Positions 32,359 through 40,059 of a stretch of 43,509 bases of DNA are shown in pieces. Where the stretch lies: contig CALWAZ010000031.1 of assembly GCA_944375725.1 (NCBI GenBank), forward strand, positions 1 through 43,509. The letters are read 5' to 3'. The position numbers were made by a program, and so were the translations under genes. The notes below the pieces were generated by a model. That model did no database searches. It worked only from the letters and a program-made list of their open reading frames with translations, and was not told the origin of the DNA. Each line of letters starts with the position of its first letter. Positions within the stretch are counted from its first letter, which is position 1. Source of the stretch: an uncultured Merdimonas sp. (GTDB lineage Bacteria; Bacillota; Clostridia; Lachnospirales; Lachnospiraceae).

Positions 32359-33459
32359 ATGAAAAACAGGAAAATGCTGCTGATGCTGCTGTGCGCTTTC
32401 GGACTGCTGGCAGGCTGCGGAGCAAAGGAAGAGGCTCCAGCAGCCGGAGCTGAGGAAGCGCAGACGGCTGGAGAGACACCTGTTTCAGCGGAGGCAGGGG
32501 AAGAGACAGGAGAAGCAGAGGAAGAGACAGAAGTGCCGGAAAGCGGCAGGGAAGAAAAGAATGAGGACGCGGGACCAGAGGCAGAGGCGGCGCAGGGGCA
32601 GGGAACCCCGGCTGTATACATGACCGAGGATATCAGCGCAGAAGGGCTGATGGCTGTCTATGAGGCCTTGAACGCGTCTCCAGAGGGAAGGATCGCAGTA
32701 AAGCTTTCCACCGGGGAACCGGGAAGCAATTATCTCCGCACGGACCTGATTGGGGAGCTGGTGCAGTCCTTTGACAATCCCACGATTGTGGAGTGCAATA
32801 CCGCCTATGGCGGTTCCCGGGCCAACACGGCCATGCATTATCAGGTGGCGGAGGATCATGGCTATACGGCCATTGCCAATGTGGATATTATGGACGAGGA
32901 AGGCTCCATGACTCTTCCGGTGAATGGAGGCAGCAACCTGACAGAAAATTATGTGGGGTCCCATTTCGCGGATTACGATTATTATGTGGTGCTTTCCCAT
33001 TTTAAGGGGCATTCCATGGCCGGGTATGGAGGAGCTGTGAAAAACATTTCCATAGGAATCGCGTCTGCGGAGGGAAAAGCTCATATTCACAGCGGCGGAA
33101 CAGGCGGCAGCATGTGGGGCGGCGATCAGGACGCTTTCCTGGAGTCCATGGCGGAGGCAGGCAAATCCGTGGTGGATTATCTGGATGGAAATATTTTGTA
33201 TATCAACGTAATGAACCGTCTCTCTGTGGACTGCGACTGTGACACAAATCCGGCGGAACCGGATATGCACGATATCGGAATTCTCGCTTCCTATGATCCG
33301 GCAGCGCTGGATCAGGCATGCATTGATCTGGTTTACGCAGCGGAGGACGGCGCGTCTCTGGTGGAGCGGATCGAATCACGCAACGGTCTTCACACGCTGG
33401 AGCACGCAGAGGCAATCGGTCTTGGAAGCCGGACCTACGAGCTGGTGTCAATCGACTGA
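32359..33459 (+). CDS. DUF362 domain lipoprotein
   Basis: 366 residues from the ATG at 32359, which has AGAGGTG upstream; the open frame extends to 32275, inside the DUF4405 gene. A lipoprotein signal (LLAGC, Cys near residue 18) and a long acidic linker to about 85 lead to a DUF362 domain. Signature elements are KLSTGEPGSNYLRTDLIGEL, HFKGHSMAGYGGAVKNISIG and the cysteine motif DCDCDTNPAEPDMHDIGILA. DUF362 proteins are often ferredoxin-linked and cytoplasmic; here no ferredoxin domain is fused and the protein is outside. Role unknown; the DUF4405 and flavodoxin neighbours point to redox or metal handling. Confidence 0.85.
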   Translation: MKNRKMLLMLLCAFGLLAGCGAKEEAPAAGAEEAQTAGETPVSAEAGEETGEAEEETEVPESGREEKNEDAGPEAEAAQGQGTPAVYMTEDISAEGLMAVYEALNASPEGRIAVKLSTGEPGSNYLRTDLIGELVQSFDNPTIVECNTAYGGSRANTAMHYQVAEDHGYTAIANVDIMDEEGSMTLPVNGGSNLTENYVGSHFADYDYYVVLSHFKGHSMAGYGGAVKNISIGIASAEGKAHIHSGGTGGSMWGGDQDAFLESMAEAGKSVVDYLDGNILYINVMNRLSVDCDCDTNPAEPDMHDIGILASYDPAALDQACIDLVYAAEDGASLVERIESRNGLHTLEHAEAIGLGSRTYELVSID

Positions 33460-33508
33460 GAGAAAACAAGAGCCGCAGGCTCTGGAAAGGAGAAAGCAGG
33501 ACAGCCGG

Positions 33509-34408
33509 ATGGATGTATTAAGACGTGAACTGATTTATATCTGGTATTATTTCAGCGTGCAGCTGGAGCAGATTTTTCAGTGGTGGGTTTTGGGTATGAT
33601 TCTCGGATCGGCCATCTCTGTGTTTGGAAAACAGAAAATACATCGGGCGTTTTCCGCTCTGGGAAGCCGAAAGACGGGCGTGCTCGGACTGGTTCCTGCC
33701 AGCCTTCTGGGAATCGCGTCCCCGCTGTGTATGTACGGGACGATTCCCCTGGCGGCGTCCTTCTCCCAGAAGGGAATGAGAGATGATCTGCTGGCGTCTT
33801 TTATGATGAGTTCCATTCTGCTGAATCCCCAGCTTCTGATTTACAGCGCGGCTCTTGGAACAGAAGCCCTGCTGGTCCGCTTCGTTTCCTGCTTTCTGTG
33901 CGGAATCGGCGCCGGACTGTGTGTGCGCCTGATTTATAAAAACAAAAACTATTTTAACTTTTCCGGGTTTCAGGCATCTGCGGACAGAGATACGGATCCG
34001 AATCCGGCGCTGCGGTTTCTGAAGAATCTGGGGCGGAATATCAGGGCCACCGGTCCATGGTTTCTGGCGGGTGTCCTGCTTTCGGCTCTGTTTCAGCGAT
34101 ATGTCCCTGCGGAGGCGTTTGGACGCCTTTTCGGGGAACAGGAAGGCTTCGGCCTTCTGATAGCGGCAACCATCGGCGTGCCGCTCTACGCATGCGGCGG
34201 GGGAACCATCCCTCTGCTGCAGCAGTGGCTTTCATTGGGTATGACTCTGGGGGCCGCTGCCTCATTTATGATAACAGGACCGGCGACAAAAATCACAAAT
34301 CTGGGAGCGCTGAAAATCGTCCTGGGGCTGAGGCGTTTTATCCTTTATCTGGGTTATGTCATCGTTTTTTCACTGGCATCAGGACTGCTGGTGGACTGGG
34401 TCCTTTAA
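33509..34408 (+). CDS. Predicted permease (PF03773/ArsP-like family)
   Basis: 299 residues from the ATG at 33509; the open frame reaches 33239 inside the previous gene. About eight hydrophobic helices are visible. Family features are the twin repeats: LLGIASPLCMYGTIPLAASF in the first half and IGVPLYACGGGTIPLLQQWL in the second, with the Cys-containing loop between helices. ArsP members export organoarsenicals, and others are of unknown substrate. A GGAG about 15 bases upstream is a little far, so translation may be coupled to the preceding gene (50-base gap). Confidence 0.85.
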   Translation: MDVLRRELIYIWYYFSVQLEQIFQWWVLGMILGSAISVFGKQKIHRAFSALGSRKTGVLGLVPASLLGIASPLCMYGTIPLAASFSQKGMRDDLLASFMMSSILLNPQLLIYSAALGTEALLVRFVSCFLCGIGAGLCVRLIYKNKNYFNFSGFQASADRDTDPNPALRFLKNLGRNIRATGPWFLAGVLLSALFQRYVPAEAFGRLFGEQEGFGLLIAATIGVPLYACGGGTIPLLQQWLSLGMTLGAAASFMITGPATKITNLGALKIVLGLRRFILYLGYVIVFSLASGLLVDWVL

Positions 34409-34450
34409 AATAGATTCAATACTATGTAGATTACAGGAGGAATCAGAAAT

Positions 34451-34999
34451 ATGAAGAAGAATATTGGAAATTCATTGGCACTGTATCCCACGCCCCTTGT
34501 GGTGGTGGGAACCATGGCAGACGGAAAGCCGAACTGGCTTCTTGCCGGACATGTGGGAATTATCGGACATAACAGGGTCATGGTAAGTCTGGCAGAAGCG
34601 CATTACACAAACAAAGGAATTAAAGAGACAAAGAAGCTGTCTATCAATATCGTGGACGAGGCGCTTCTTCCGCTGGCAGACCGGGCCGGCTGTGTCAGCG
34701 GCGCCAAGACGGACAAGTCCGGGCTTTTTGACTACACGGTAGGAGACACGGGGGCTCCCATGATCACTGCGGCCCCGGTGGTGATGGAATGCAGTGTGGA
34801 TGATATCTATACGACGAAAGGCTTTGAGAGCTTTATCTGTACAATCGATCATACCTTTGCGGAGGAGAGAGTCCTTACGCCTGAGGATAAGATTGATTAC
34901 CGCGTATTAAAGCCGGTTCTTTTTGAAATGCCTACCTACGAGTATTTGAGAACAGGTGACGTGATCGGCAGATGCATGTCCTGGGGAAAAGATCAATAA
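34451..34999 (+). CDS. Flavin reductase family protein
   Basis: 182 residues, a split-barrel FMN-binding protein. The opening YPTPLVVVGTMADGKPNWLL, then MVSLAEAHYTNKGIKETKKL and SINIV, is characteristic of flavin reductase/flavoredoxin-like proteins in anaerobes. It likely binds FMN in the cytoplasm and shuttles electrons. AGGAGGAATC lies before the ATG. It follows the permease by 42 bases and, with the exported flavodoxin and DUF4405 genes, strengthens the impression of a flavin-based electron route. Confidence 0.9.
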   Translation: MKKNIGNSLALYPTPLVVVGTMADGKPNWLLAGHVGIIGHNRVMVSLAEAHYTNKGIKETKKLSINIVDEALLPLADRAGCVSGAKTDKSGLFDYTVGDTGAPMITAAPVVMECSVDDIYTTKGFESFICTIDHTFAEERVLTPEDKIDYRVLKPVLFEMPTYEYLRTGDVIGRCMSWGKDQ

Positions 35000-35097
35000 G
35001 CTTCAATCTATCTGCAGTTGACAGAAATTTTTTATTCCGTTACTCTGAATACAGAGCTGCCGGCGGCTCTCATTTTGTAAAAAAGGAGAGCGAACAC

Positions 35098-36156
35098 ATG
35101 ATACAGGAAAGACTTGCGGGAAACCATTACGAATGCGGCTTCCGCTTTGGTTCCACGCTGGCAGAGTGCGGAAATTATATTTTGGAACAAATTCCCTTTT
35201 CTATTATGGAAGAGCGGCTGTGCTTCGCGGCAGCCTGCCTTCCGGTCTATGAGACGTATTTTCCGGAGATCCTGGAAGAGATTCGGGGAATCGCGGAAGG
35301 GCAGAGGTGCCCGGCAGAGAGGCTTCAGGCAGTGCTGTTTTCCATGTACGCCATGCCTCCGGCCTGCCGGTGCTCCTGCTTTGCAGTGTCAAACGGAGCA
35401 GAGATTCTGCTTGGACGCAACAGCGATTTCCTGACGGAGCTTCAGGACAGGAACCGGAATGTGCGGTATTGTTTTTCTGACGATTCCCATTCTTTTTACG
35501 GAAATACCACATCCTTCGTCCAGATGGAGGACGGCGTCAATGAGAAAGGGCTGGCCGCAGGACTTACCTCGGTATATCCGCCTTCCGGCGATTCGGGACC
35601 TCTGATCGCGCCGGGTATGAATGCGGGCCTTCTTCTGCGCTTCTTTCTGGAGAAATGCGCGTCGGTGGAAGAGGCGCTGGCCTGGCTGGAACGGATTCCG
35701 GTAAGCTCTGCCCAGACCTTCACCCTGGCAGACGCGGAAGGTGAGATTGCGGTGGCGGAGTGCTTTGCAGGCGGCCTGAAGGTGATGCGTCCGGGAAAAG
35801 AGAAACTGAGAAGGCGGGCTTTTGTCTGCGCTGCGAACTTCTTTCACTCCGAAGAACTGAGAAAGTTTAATGAGCCGGGAATCGATACCTGGGAAGCGGA
35901 GCCCCGTTATCAGACCATGCAGCGGACGCTGGAGACGGAAGCCGGAGAGATGGGGCTTTCAGACGCCTTCGATTTACTTGCCGGAAAGAAGGGCTTTCTC
36001 TGCCAGTATGACAGGATGACAGGGAAGGATACGGTCTGGTCTGTGGTATACGATTTGAAGAGAGGAAAGATATATCAGGCTGACGGAAATCCTTCCAGGT
36101 GTGAGTTCGTGGAAGCTGCATTTGGAAATGGATCCATGGAAACAGCAGGTAGATAA
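35098..36156 (+). CDS. C45 family autoproteolytic acyltransferase/hydrolase
   Basis: 352 residues from the ATG at 35098 (AAAGGAG upstream); the frame extends to 34972 inside the previous gene. An Ntn-hydrolase like acyl-CoA:6-aminopenicillanic acid acyltransferase. The likely nucleophile cysteine lies in PACRCSCFAVSNG (Cys92, with Cys94 as alternative), followed by the family's LLGRNSDF and, further on, NEKGLAAGLTSVY. The ~91 residues before the nucleophile would be the pro-peptide, removed by self-cleavage. Members hydrolyse or form amide bonds of acyl amines; the substrate is not known here. Confidence 0.88.
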   Translation: MIQERLAGNHYECGFRFGSTLAECGNYILEQIPFSIMEERLCFAAACLPVYETYFPEILEEIRGIAEGQRCPAERLQAVLFSMYAMPPACRCSCFAVSNGAEILLGRNSDFLTELQDRNRNVRYCFSDDSHSFYGNTTSFVQMEDGVNEKGLAAGLTSVYPPSGDSGPLIAPGMNAGLLLRFFLEKCASVEEALAWLERIPVSSAQTFTLADAEGEIAVAECFAGGLKVMRPGKEKLRRRAFVCAANFFHSEELRKFNEPGIDTWEAEPRYQTMQRTLETEAGEMGLSDAFDLLAGKKGFLCQYDRMTGKDTVWSVVYDLKRGKIYQADGNPSRCEFVEAAFGNGSMETAGR

Positions 36157-36169
36157 GTGATGTCTGGCG

Positions 36170-36178
36170 TGGTATAAT
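36170..36178 (+). promoter_or_regulatory. Extended -10 promoter
   Basis: TGGTATAAT carries the TG-n extension before a perfect -10 box. No good -35 box is seen, as expected for extended -10 promoters. It would drive the small leader ORF and the CD3324-type gene. Confidence 0.55.
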
Positions 36179-36277
36179 ATGTGACAGGATCTGATGTGGG
36201 GCTGAACAATACGAATGTCAGATAGAAGAATATTGCAAGTACAGAAAGCCTTAAGGGTTAAAAAGGAAGTGACAGGA

Positions 36278-36343
36278 ATGACGAAACTCAACGAGGTATA
36301 TCTCCATGCAAGGCCGGCAGACTGCGGCGCCTGTATGGAGTAG
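36278..36343 (+). CDS. Small ORF, possible leader peptide (21 codons)
   Basis: ATG 36278 follows AAAAGGAAG at suitable distance and encodes 21 residues (MTKLNEVYLHARPADCGAC, then Met-Glu, stop). The last half is embedded in a large hairpin, so ribosome progress could alter folding, as in leader-peptide attenuation. No homologue is recognised. It may instead be a chance frame. Confidence 0.4.
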   Translation: MTKLNEVYLHARPADCGACME

Positions 36344-36371
36344 TAACGCGCCGCAGGACAGACATGCCGGC
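36313..36371 (+). promoter_or_regulatory. Two-part strong hairpin overlapping the leader ORF
   Basis: GCCGGCA (36313-36319) pairs with TGCCGGC (36365-36371), and inside it CTGCGGCGC (36322-36330) pairs with GCGCCGCAG (36348-36356). It ends about 25 bases before the RBS of the CD3324-type gene. No T run follows, so translational or antitermination control is more likely than termination. Confidence 0.65.
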
Positions 36372-36409
36372 TTTGCCGCCTGAAGAATTATTTCAAGGAG
36401 GAAGCCTGC

Positions 36410-36709
36410 ATGAAATACATCAATGCAAGAGCGCTTCTCCCCGATGAGCTTCTTAAGGAGCTGCAGGGGTATATTCAGGGAGGATATCTCTATATTCCGG
36501 CTGATGAAAGCAGAAAAAAGCACTGGGGAGAAGTATCCGGCTACCGGCAGGAGCTGCAGCAGCGGAATCGCCAGATCATGGAGAAATACCGGAAAGGCGT
36601 CTCCATGGATGAGCTGGCTGATCAGTATGGACTGTCTGTGTATGCCATCCGGAAAATCATTTATCAGAAATCATTTTCCGGAAGCAGTCAGGATATAGCA
36701 GGAAATTAA
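36410..36709 (+). CDS. CD3324 family protein (small helix-turn-helix protein)
   Basis: 99 residues. The opening MKYINARALLPDELLKELQG, then YIQGGYLYIPADE and WGEVSGYRQELQQRNRQIME, matches the CD3324 family of clostridial small proteins. The C-terminal half (KGVSMDELADQYGLSVYAIR-KII) is a helix-turn-helix like those of Mor-type regulators. It is probably a DNA-binding regulator; its target is unknown. AAGGAGG lies 9 bases before the ATG. A hairpin upstream and a strong terminator downstream make it a small separate unit. Confidence 0.85.
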   Translation: MKYINARALLPDELLKELQGYIQGGYLYIPADESRKKHWGEVSGYRQELQQRNRQIMEKYRKGVSMDELADQYGLSVYAIRKIIYQKSFSGSSQDIAGN

Positions 36710-36727
36710 AAGACTGGCAGGAGATGT

Positions 36728-36787
36728 ATGCTCTAAGTGACTTCTGAATCATGGCTTTTGTCATGGGGTCGCTTAGAGCATTTTTAT
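36728..36787 (+). terminator. Terminator after the CD3324-type gene
   Basis: ATGCTCTAAGTGAC (36728-36741) pairs with GTCGCTTAGAGCAT (36768-36781), followed by a T run. The loop of about 26 bases is large, but the stem is strong. Confidence 0.85.
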
Positions 36788-36826
36788 TTCAGAAGGTACA
36801 GCCATGAATGTCTTCTGTCTTCTTCC

Positions 36827-36855
36827 TTGCGTCCTTGGAGCAAATGAAATATAAT
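36827..36855 (+). promoter_or_regulatory. Promoter for the two-component/ABC locus
   Basis: TTGCGT (36827-36832), a 17-base spacer and TATAAT (36850-36855). The -10 box overlaps an in-frame ATG at 36854, so that ATG cannot be the start used from this promoter; 36881 is. Confidence 0.65.
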
Positions 36856-36880
36856 GAAAAAAGATGCCGGAGGTGCGGAT

Positions 36881-37609
36881 ATGGACTACATGACACGCAA
36901 AGAAATGCGGGAGTATCGCATTATGATCGTTGACGATGAGCCAGACATTTTAGACCTGCTGGAAAAGGCTTTAATGATAGAAGGATTCCATAACATCCTG
37001 AAAGCGGATAATGGGAAGAAAGCTGTGAGCATCTGCCAGGAAGCAGGTCCGGATGTGATCATTCTGGATGTAATGCTGCCGGATATTGACGGCTATGAGG
37101 TATGCAGGCGAATCAGGCAGTTTTCTCATTGTCCGATCCTGTTTCTCTCATCAAAAAATGATGAGGTAGACAAAATTCTTGGACTGGCCGTAGGCGGTGA
37201 TGATTATGTAACAAAGCCGTTTAGCCCCAGGGAGATTGCTTTCCGGGTAAAAGCCCAGCTGCGGCGGGCAGAGTACAGGCAGAGCGCGGAGCAGCCTCAT
37301 GCAATCACCATTGGAGAACTGACGATTGATCCGGATGGATGCCGTGCTTCCAAAAACGGAAAAGACCTGGAACTGACAGCGAAGGAATTTGAAATTCTGC
37401 ACAATCTGGCGCAGAATGCGGGCCGTGTTATCAGCCGGGAACGTTTGTATGAAAGAATTTGGGGCGAAGACAGCTTTGGATGTGATAACACTGTAATGGT
37501 ACATATTCGGCACCTGCGGGAAAAGGTGGAGGATAATCCGGCGGCCCCCAAATATATTATTACGATGAAAGGCTTAGGCTATAAGCTGGTGAACCCATAT
37601 GAAAGATAA
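36881..37609 (+). CDS. OmpR/PhoB family response regulator
   Basis: 242 residues from the ATG at 36881, preceded by GGAGGTG. The receiver domain has the acidic pair DDEPD, phospho-acceptor Asp63 in VIILD and Lys in YVTKPFSP. The C-terminal winged helix (KEFEILHNLAQNAGRVISRE, then VMVHIRHLREKVE) binds DNA. It overlaps the kinase gene by 11 bases, so the two are coupled. It probably controls the ABC transporter downstream, an arrangement typical of peptide-sensing and self-protection modules in Firmicutes. Confidence 0.95.
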   Translation: MDYMTRKEMREYRIMIVDDEPDILDLLEKALMIEGFHNILKADNGKKAVSICQEAGPDVIILDVMLPDIDGYEVCRRIRQFSHCPILFLSSKNDEVDKILGLAVGGDDYVTKPFSPREIAFRVKAQLRRAEYRQSAEQPHAITIGELTIDPDGCRASKNGKDLELTAKEFEILHNLAQNAGRVISRERLYERIWGEDSFGCDNTVMVHIRHLREKVEDNPAAPKYIITMKGLGYKLVNPYER

Positions 37610-39044
37610 ATGGAAGTTAAATCCGGTTTTTCGGATATTTGTACTGTTCCTGGTTCTGGCAGTCCTGCTTATTGGCGCGGGGATAGGATTGTTCTATTTC
37701 CTTTTTTCCATTCCCGAGCCTGAGGGCTTGAGTCTGGCTTCCTGGCCGGATACCTTTACCGATAATTTTTCGGTATGGATGGAAAACGATGAAGGAACGC
37801 TCCAGATAGAGGAGATTGGATTGGAAAGGCTGGACGAGTATGGCCTGTGGCTGCAGGTTATCGATGAATCCGGGCAGGAAGTGTTTTCACATAATAAACC
37901 GGAGGATTTTCCTGCAAGTTATACTGCGTCTGAATTGATGTCTTTCAGCACAAATGCCTGTGCAGACGGATATACAATTTTTGTCAGCAGTTTTGAGCAA
38001 GCGGGTCAGACATGGAATTATCTGATTGGATTCCCCTATGAAGTGGGCAAATATATGTTGTACTATAACGGTGAAGCTGTCAGCCGCCTCAGATCTGTAT
38101 TTACCTCATCCGTATTTACCCCATCTGTATTTGCCCCATTTGTATTTGTTCTGTTCTCTGCCGGTATGGCACTGTTCCTGATCTATGGTGTTTGGCTTAC
38201 ACGCCAAACGGGGAAAATAGCCAAAGGGATTGGAAATATTTCACGCAGGGACTATCAAACACTCCCGGAAAAAGGAATATTCGGCGGCATCTACAGGGCG
38301 CTGAACAAAATGGATAAAGAAATCCGGCACAGCGATCAGCTGAAAGAGAAAACAGAGCGCGTGCGCCGGGAGTGGATTACAAATATCACGCACGATTTGA
38401 AAACCCCTCTTTCTCCCGTCAAAGGCTATGCGGAACTGCTTGCAGACGGGACCGGTGTGGATGCCAAAACGGCGCAGGAATATGGCGCTGTCATTTTGAA
38501 AAATGTAGATTACGCCGAAAAACTGATGAATGACTTGAAGCTGACCTATCAGCTGGAATCCGGCGCTTTTCCATTTCATCCGCAGCAGGTACGGCTGGTA
38601 CGCTACTTGAAAGAGTTAGCGATTGACATTGCGAATGATCCGGCTTTTTCCAACAGAGATATAGAGTTTGAAAGTGAAAGCAGTCTTTCGGAGCTTACCG
38701 CTGCAATCGATCCCGATTTATTCCGCCGCGCAGTAGGAAACCTTGTAATCAATGCGCTCGTTCATAATCCATCAGACACAAAAGTAATCGTATCTGTTTT
38801 GGAGGACAAGCGGAAAGGCATTTGTATTACTGTTCGCGACAATGGCGCCGGTATAAAGGAGGCAGAGCAGGCCGAACTTTTTACACGGTATTACCGGGGG
38901 ACAAATACAAAAGAGAAGCCGGAAGGCAGCGGCCTTGGCCTTGCTATTGCAAAGCAGATTGCCGTCCTGCATGGCGGCGATATTGCGGTTAAGAGTAAAT
39001 CCGGTGAGGGTACAGAGTTTTCCATCCTGCTCCCCGCAAATTAA
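37599..39044 (+). CDS. Sensor histidine kinase
   Basis: 481 residues. The first transmembrane helix (about 11-35) is followed by an extracellular sensing region to about 165, a second membrane segment (about 175-208), HAMP-like linker, the phospho-acceptor His265 in ITHDLKTPLSPVKGYAELL, and an ATPase domain with NxxxNA (NLVINAL), DNGAG and GSGLGLAIAK. A 15-bp repeat makes SVF-x2 repeats just before the second helix. It likely senses an external signal and phosphorylates the adjacent regulator. The ligand is unknown. Confidence 0.94.
   Translation: MKDKWKLNPVFRIFVLFLVLAVLLIGAGIGLFYFLFSIPEPEGLSLASWPDTFTDNFSVWMENDEGTLQIEEIGLERLDEYGLWLQVIDESGQEVFSHNKPEDFPASYTASELMSFSTNACADGYTIFVSSFEQAGQTWNYLIGFPYEVGKYMLYYNGEAVSRLRSVFTSSVFTPSVFAPFVFVLFSAGMALFLIYGVWLTRQTGKIAKGIGNISRRDYQTLPEKGIFGGIYRALNKMDKEIRHSDQLKEKTERVRREWITNITHDLKTPLSPVKGYAELLADGTGVDAKTAQEYGAVILKNVDYAEKLMNDLKLTYQLESGAFPFHPQQVRLVRYLKELAIDIANDPAFSNRDIEFESESSLSELTAAIDPDLFRRAVGNLVINALVHNPSDTKVIVSVLEDKRKGICITVRDNGAGIKEAEQAELFTRYYRGTNTKEKPEGSGLGLAIAKQIAVLHGGDIAVKSKSGEGTEFSILLPAN
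38094..38153 (+). repeat. Tandem 15-bp repeats inside the kinase gene
   Basis: Four units of the type TCTGTATTTACCTCA lie head to tail; the first three are close copies, the fourth diverged. They encode SVFTS, SVFTP, SVFAP and FVFVL at the edge of the second membrane helix. Since 15 is a multiple of 3, copy changes would lengthen or shorten the helix region without frameshift. Confidence 0.85.
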
Positions 39045-39156
39045 GGTTAATTTAAGATACAGAAAAGCCAGACCTAAGATGGGCGATCTATGATATAACC
39101 ATAGAACGCCCATTTCTTATTTGGGACTAAATTCAAAACAGACTGGAGGGTTTGTC

Positions 39157-40059
39157 ATGAAGCTGCAGTTACAGCACTTGCGAAAGCAATATGGATCTAA
39201 AACGGCTGTTGATGATGTGAGCGTAAATTTGACACCCGGCGTATACGGGCTGCTTGGCGCAAATGGGGCTGGCAAAACCACATTGATGCGGATGATCTGC
39301 GGTGTCCTGAAACCTACTTCCGGCAGTATCCGTCTGAACGGGAAAACAATTCAGACACTGGGTGAGCGGTATTACACACATCTGGGCTATATGCCCCAGG
39401 ATTTCGGCTTTTATCCTGATTTTACAGCCCGTGAGTTTATGCTCTATATGGCTGCGGTAAAAGGGATGAATAAAAAAGCAGCAAAAGCCCGCACGGAGGA
39501 ACTGTTAGAGCTGGTAAACCTGCATGATGTGGCGGGCAGGAAAATCCGTTCGTATTCCGGCGGCATGAAACAGCGGCTGGGAATCGCGCAGGCAGAACTG
39601 AATGATCCGGACATCCTGATTCTGGATGAACCGACTGCGGGGCTTGACCCTAAAGAAAGGGTTCGTTTCCGCAACATTATTTCCGACTTTGCCAAAGAGA
39701 AGATCGTGATCCTGTCCACCCATATTGTTTCGGATGTTTCATATATCGCAGATACGATTCTCATGATGAAGCAGGGGAAAATTTTACTTCAGGGGCCGAT
39801 GGAGACAGTTACGGAAAGTATGCAGGGTAAAGTGTGGGAGCTCGTAGCGGCTGAGCAGGATGCTGAAAAATACAGCAGGAATCTCCGTGTCGTCAGCCTG
39901 CATCACGAAGGCAGTCAGGTTCGTCTGCGGATTGTAGAGGATGAGGCCCCTGCGCCAGATGCCCACAACGTTGAACCAAGCCTGGAAGACCTGTTCCTGT
40001 ATCATTTCAGTGAAGATATGCAGAAGGAAGGGAGTGAAAATGATGAAATCTCTGGTTAA
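39157..40059 (+). CDS. ABC transporter ATP-binding protein
   Basis: 300 residues from the ATG at 39157 (GGAGGG upstream); the frame extends to 39121 without RBS. Walker A GANGAGKTT, Q-loop MPQDFG, signature SYSGGMKQR, Walker B ILILDEPTAGLD and the H-loop STHI are all present. It has the extended C-terminal region of ATPases that serve ABC-2 permeases. It pairs with the next gene, whose start overlaps its end by 20 bases, and follows a two-component system. Substrate unknown; antimicrobial peptide export or resistance is a common role in such loci. Confidence 0.94.
   Translation: MKLQLQHLRKQYGSKTAVDDVSVNLTPGVYGLLGANGAGKTTLMRMICGVLKPTSGSIRLNGKTIQTLGERYYTHLGYMPQDFGFYPDFTAREFMLYMAAVKGMNKKAAKARTEELLELVNLHDVAGRKIRSYSGGMKQRLGIAQAELNDPDILILDEPTAGLDPKERVRFRNIISDFAKEKIVILSTHIVSDVSYIADTILMMKQGKILLQGPMETVTESMQGKVWELVAAEQDAEKYSRNLRVVSLHHEGSQVRLRIVEDEAPAPDAHNVEPSLEDLFLYHFSEDMQKEGSENDEISG

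Noticed and set aside
36854..36880. Upstream start at ATG 36854 for the response regulator
   Set aside because: This ATG is part of the -10 box TATAAT and lacks an RBS; ATG 36881 follows GGAGGTG.
39079..39113. Hairpin between the kinase and ABC ATPase genes as a terminator
   Set aside because: ATGGGCG and TCTATG pair with CATAGA and CGCCCAT, but only TTTCTTA follows; it is too weak to call a terminator and may just adjust read-through.
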